A DNA stretch of 39,665 nucleotides. Source: UBA6019 sp035535055 (GTDB lineage Bacteria > Chloroflexota > Dormibacteria > Dormibacterales > Dormibacteraceae). Position numbers and translations under genes: made by a program. Location: assembly GCA_035535055.1 (NCBI GenBank), contig DATLQT010000078.1, positions 1 through 39,665 of the forward strand, given 5' to 3'. The notes under the pieces are model-generated. The model made no database searches and was not told the origin of the DNA. It worked only from the letters and a program-made list of their open reading frames with translations. Within the stretch, counting starts at the first letter, position 1; each line of letters starts with the position of its first letter. Positions 39,474 through 39,665 of this stretch are shown one piece after another.

Positions 39474-39665
39474 CTAGGCGATCTCCGCCGCGGCGGTTGC
39501 CCCCTCTCGAAGCTGGCGTGCGCTGACCATGTGGAGCACCACCTGGCCGTTGACATGGACCCGGCGGACGCGGTCGATGGCGACCGGCGGGAGGAGCTCG
39601 TGGTCCTCCTCGCTGGCGACGGTCTCCCGTGGGTGGATCGCCTTCCACACGTCGGCGATTACCTC
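39474..39665 (-). CDS. C-terminal 63 residues of an unknown protein (5' end beyond window)
   Basis: An open frame on the minus strand enters from the window edge and ends at TAG 39474-39476, one base after the dnaJ stop. The visible part reads VWKAIHPRETVASEEDHELLPPVAIDRVRRVHVNGQ and then VVLHMVSARQL. Coding character is good, with G/C at most third positions and sensible charge pattern, but no family is recognised. The VHVNGQVVLH stretch could be a beta hairpin. Confidence 0.55.
   Translation of the reverse strand, partial: EVIADVWKAIHPRETVASEEDHELLPPVAIDRVRRVHVNGQVVLHMVSARQLREGATAAAEIA

Overview
The window is a GC-rich, tightly packed bacterial chromosome segment with about 37 protein genes, many GTG and TTG starts, frequent 1-4 bp gene overlaps, and no rRNA, tRNA, CRISPR array, insertion sequence or prophage that I can see. 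The gene content points to a soil-type aerobe of the Terrabacteria (Actinomycetota, Chloroflexota or a neighbour such as Dormibacterota). The pointers are an InhA-like enoyl reductase, the DUF3090/SCO1664 pair, an F420-type luciferase-like enzyme, the heme A genes ctaA-ctaB and an ftsEX-peptidase operon. The phylum is an inference.

Layout. 1-1841 (minus): penicillin acylase, cut by the window edge. 1932-4713 (plus): an FtsH protease with an altered pore loop, then NudC. 4754-7227: a drug-efflux MFS protein converging on an F420-type oxidoreductase. 7266-11583 (plus): LapA-like membrane protein, LOG-family hydrolase, phospholipase D-like protein and APC permease, the last three overlapping by 4 bp. 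11615-14141 (plus): ctaA, ctaB and a metallo-beta-lactamase-fold hydrolase. 14246-16560 (minus): thymidine kinase and TreZ. 16588-18256 (plus): sulfurtransferase and enoyl reductase. 18253-19405 (minus): a clearly decayed FAD-dependent oxidase pseudogene. 19567-21189 (plus): RNase H-like protein, an unusual Arg/Thr-rich coiled-coil protein and a VOC protein with no standard start codon. 21186-21560 (minus): zinc-ribbon membrane protein. 21647-24450 (plus): acyl-CoA dehydrogenase and acyl-CoA synthetase. 24541-27803 (plus): ftsE, ftsX, a coiled-coil M23 peptidase and a small membrane-tailed protein. 27800-33510 (minus): a membrane protein and the livG-F-H-M plus binding-protein operon. 33597-36565 (minus): a surface protein, the SCO1664 and DUF3090 proteins and a protein built of two similar halves. 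36613-39472 (plus): dnaK, a terminator, then a CbpA-type dnaJ. 39474-39665 (minus): the end of an unknown gene.

How it works together. The functional units are cell division and wall hydrolysis (ftsEX plus peptidase), heme A supply for cytochrome oxidase (ctaAB), branched-chain amino acid or related uptake (liv), fatty acid activation and oxidation, and protein quality control (FtsH, DnaK, DnaJ). No single novel multi-gene system stands out. The most unusual signals are: a TANNNT box 6-8 nt before the start codon of six genes, suggesting leaderless transcripts; convergent gene pairs that share CTAG as both stop codons; three genes whose conserved N-terminus lies upstream of any ATG, GTG or TTG; the Arg/Thr-rich protein behind a 16-bp palindrome; and FtsH without its pore phenylalanine. 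No gene-free stretch exceeds 300 bases; the largest non-functional stretch is the pseudogene.
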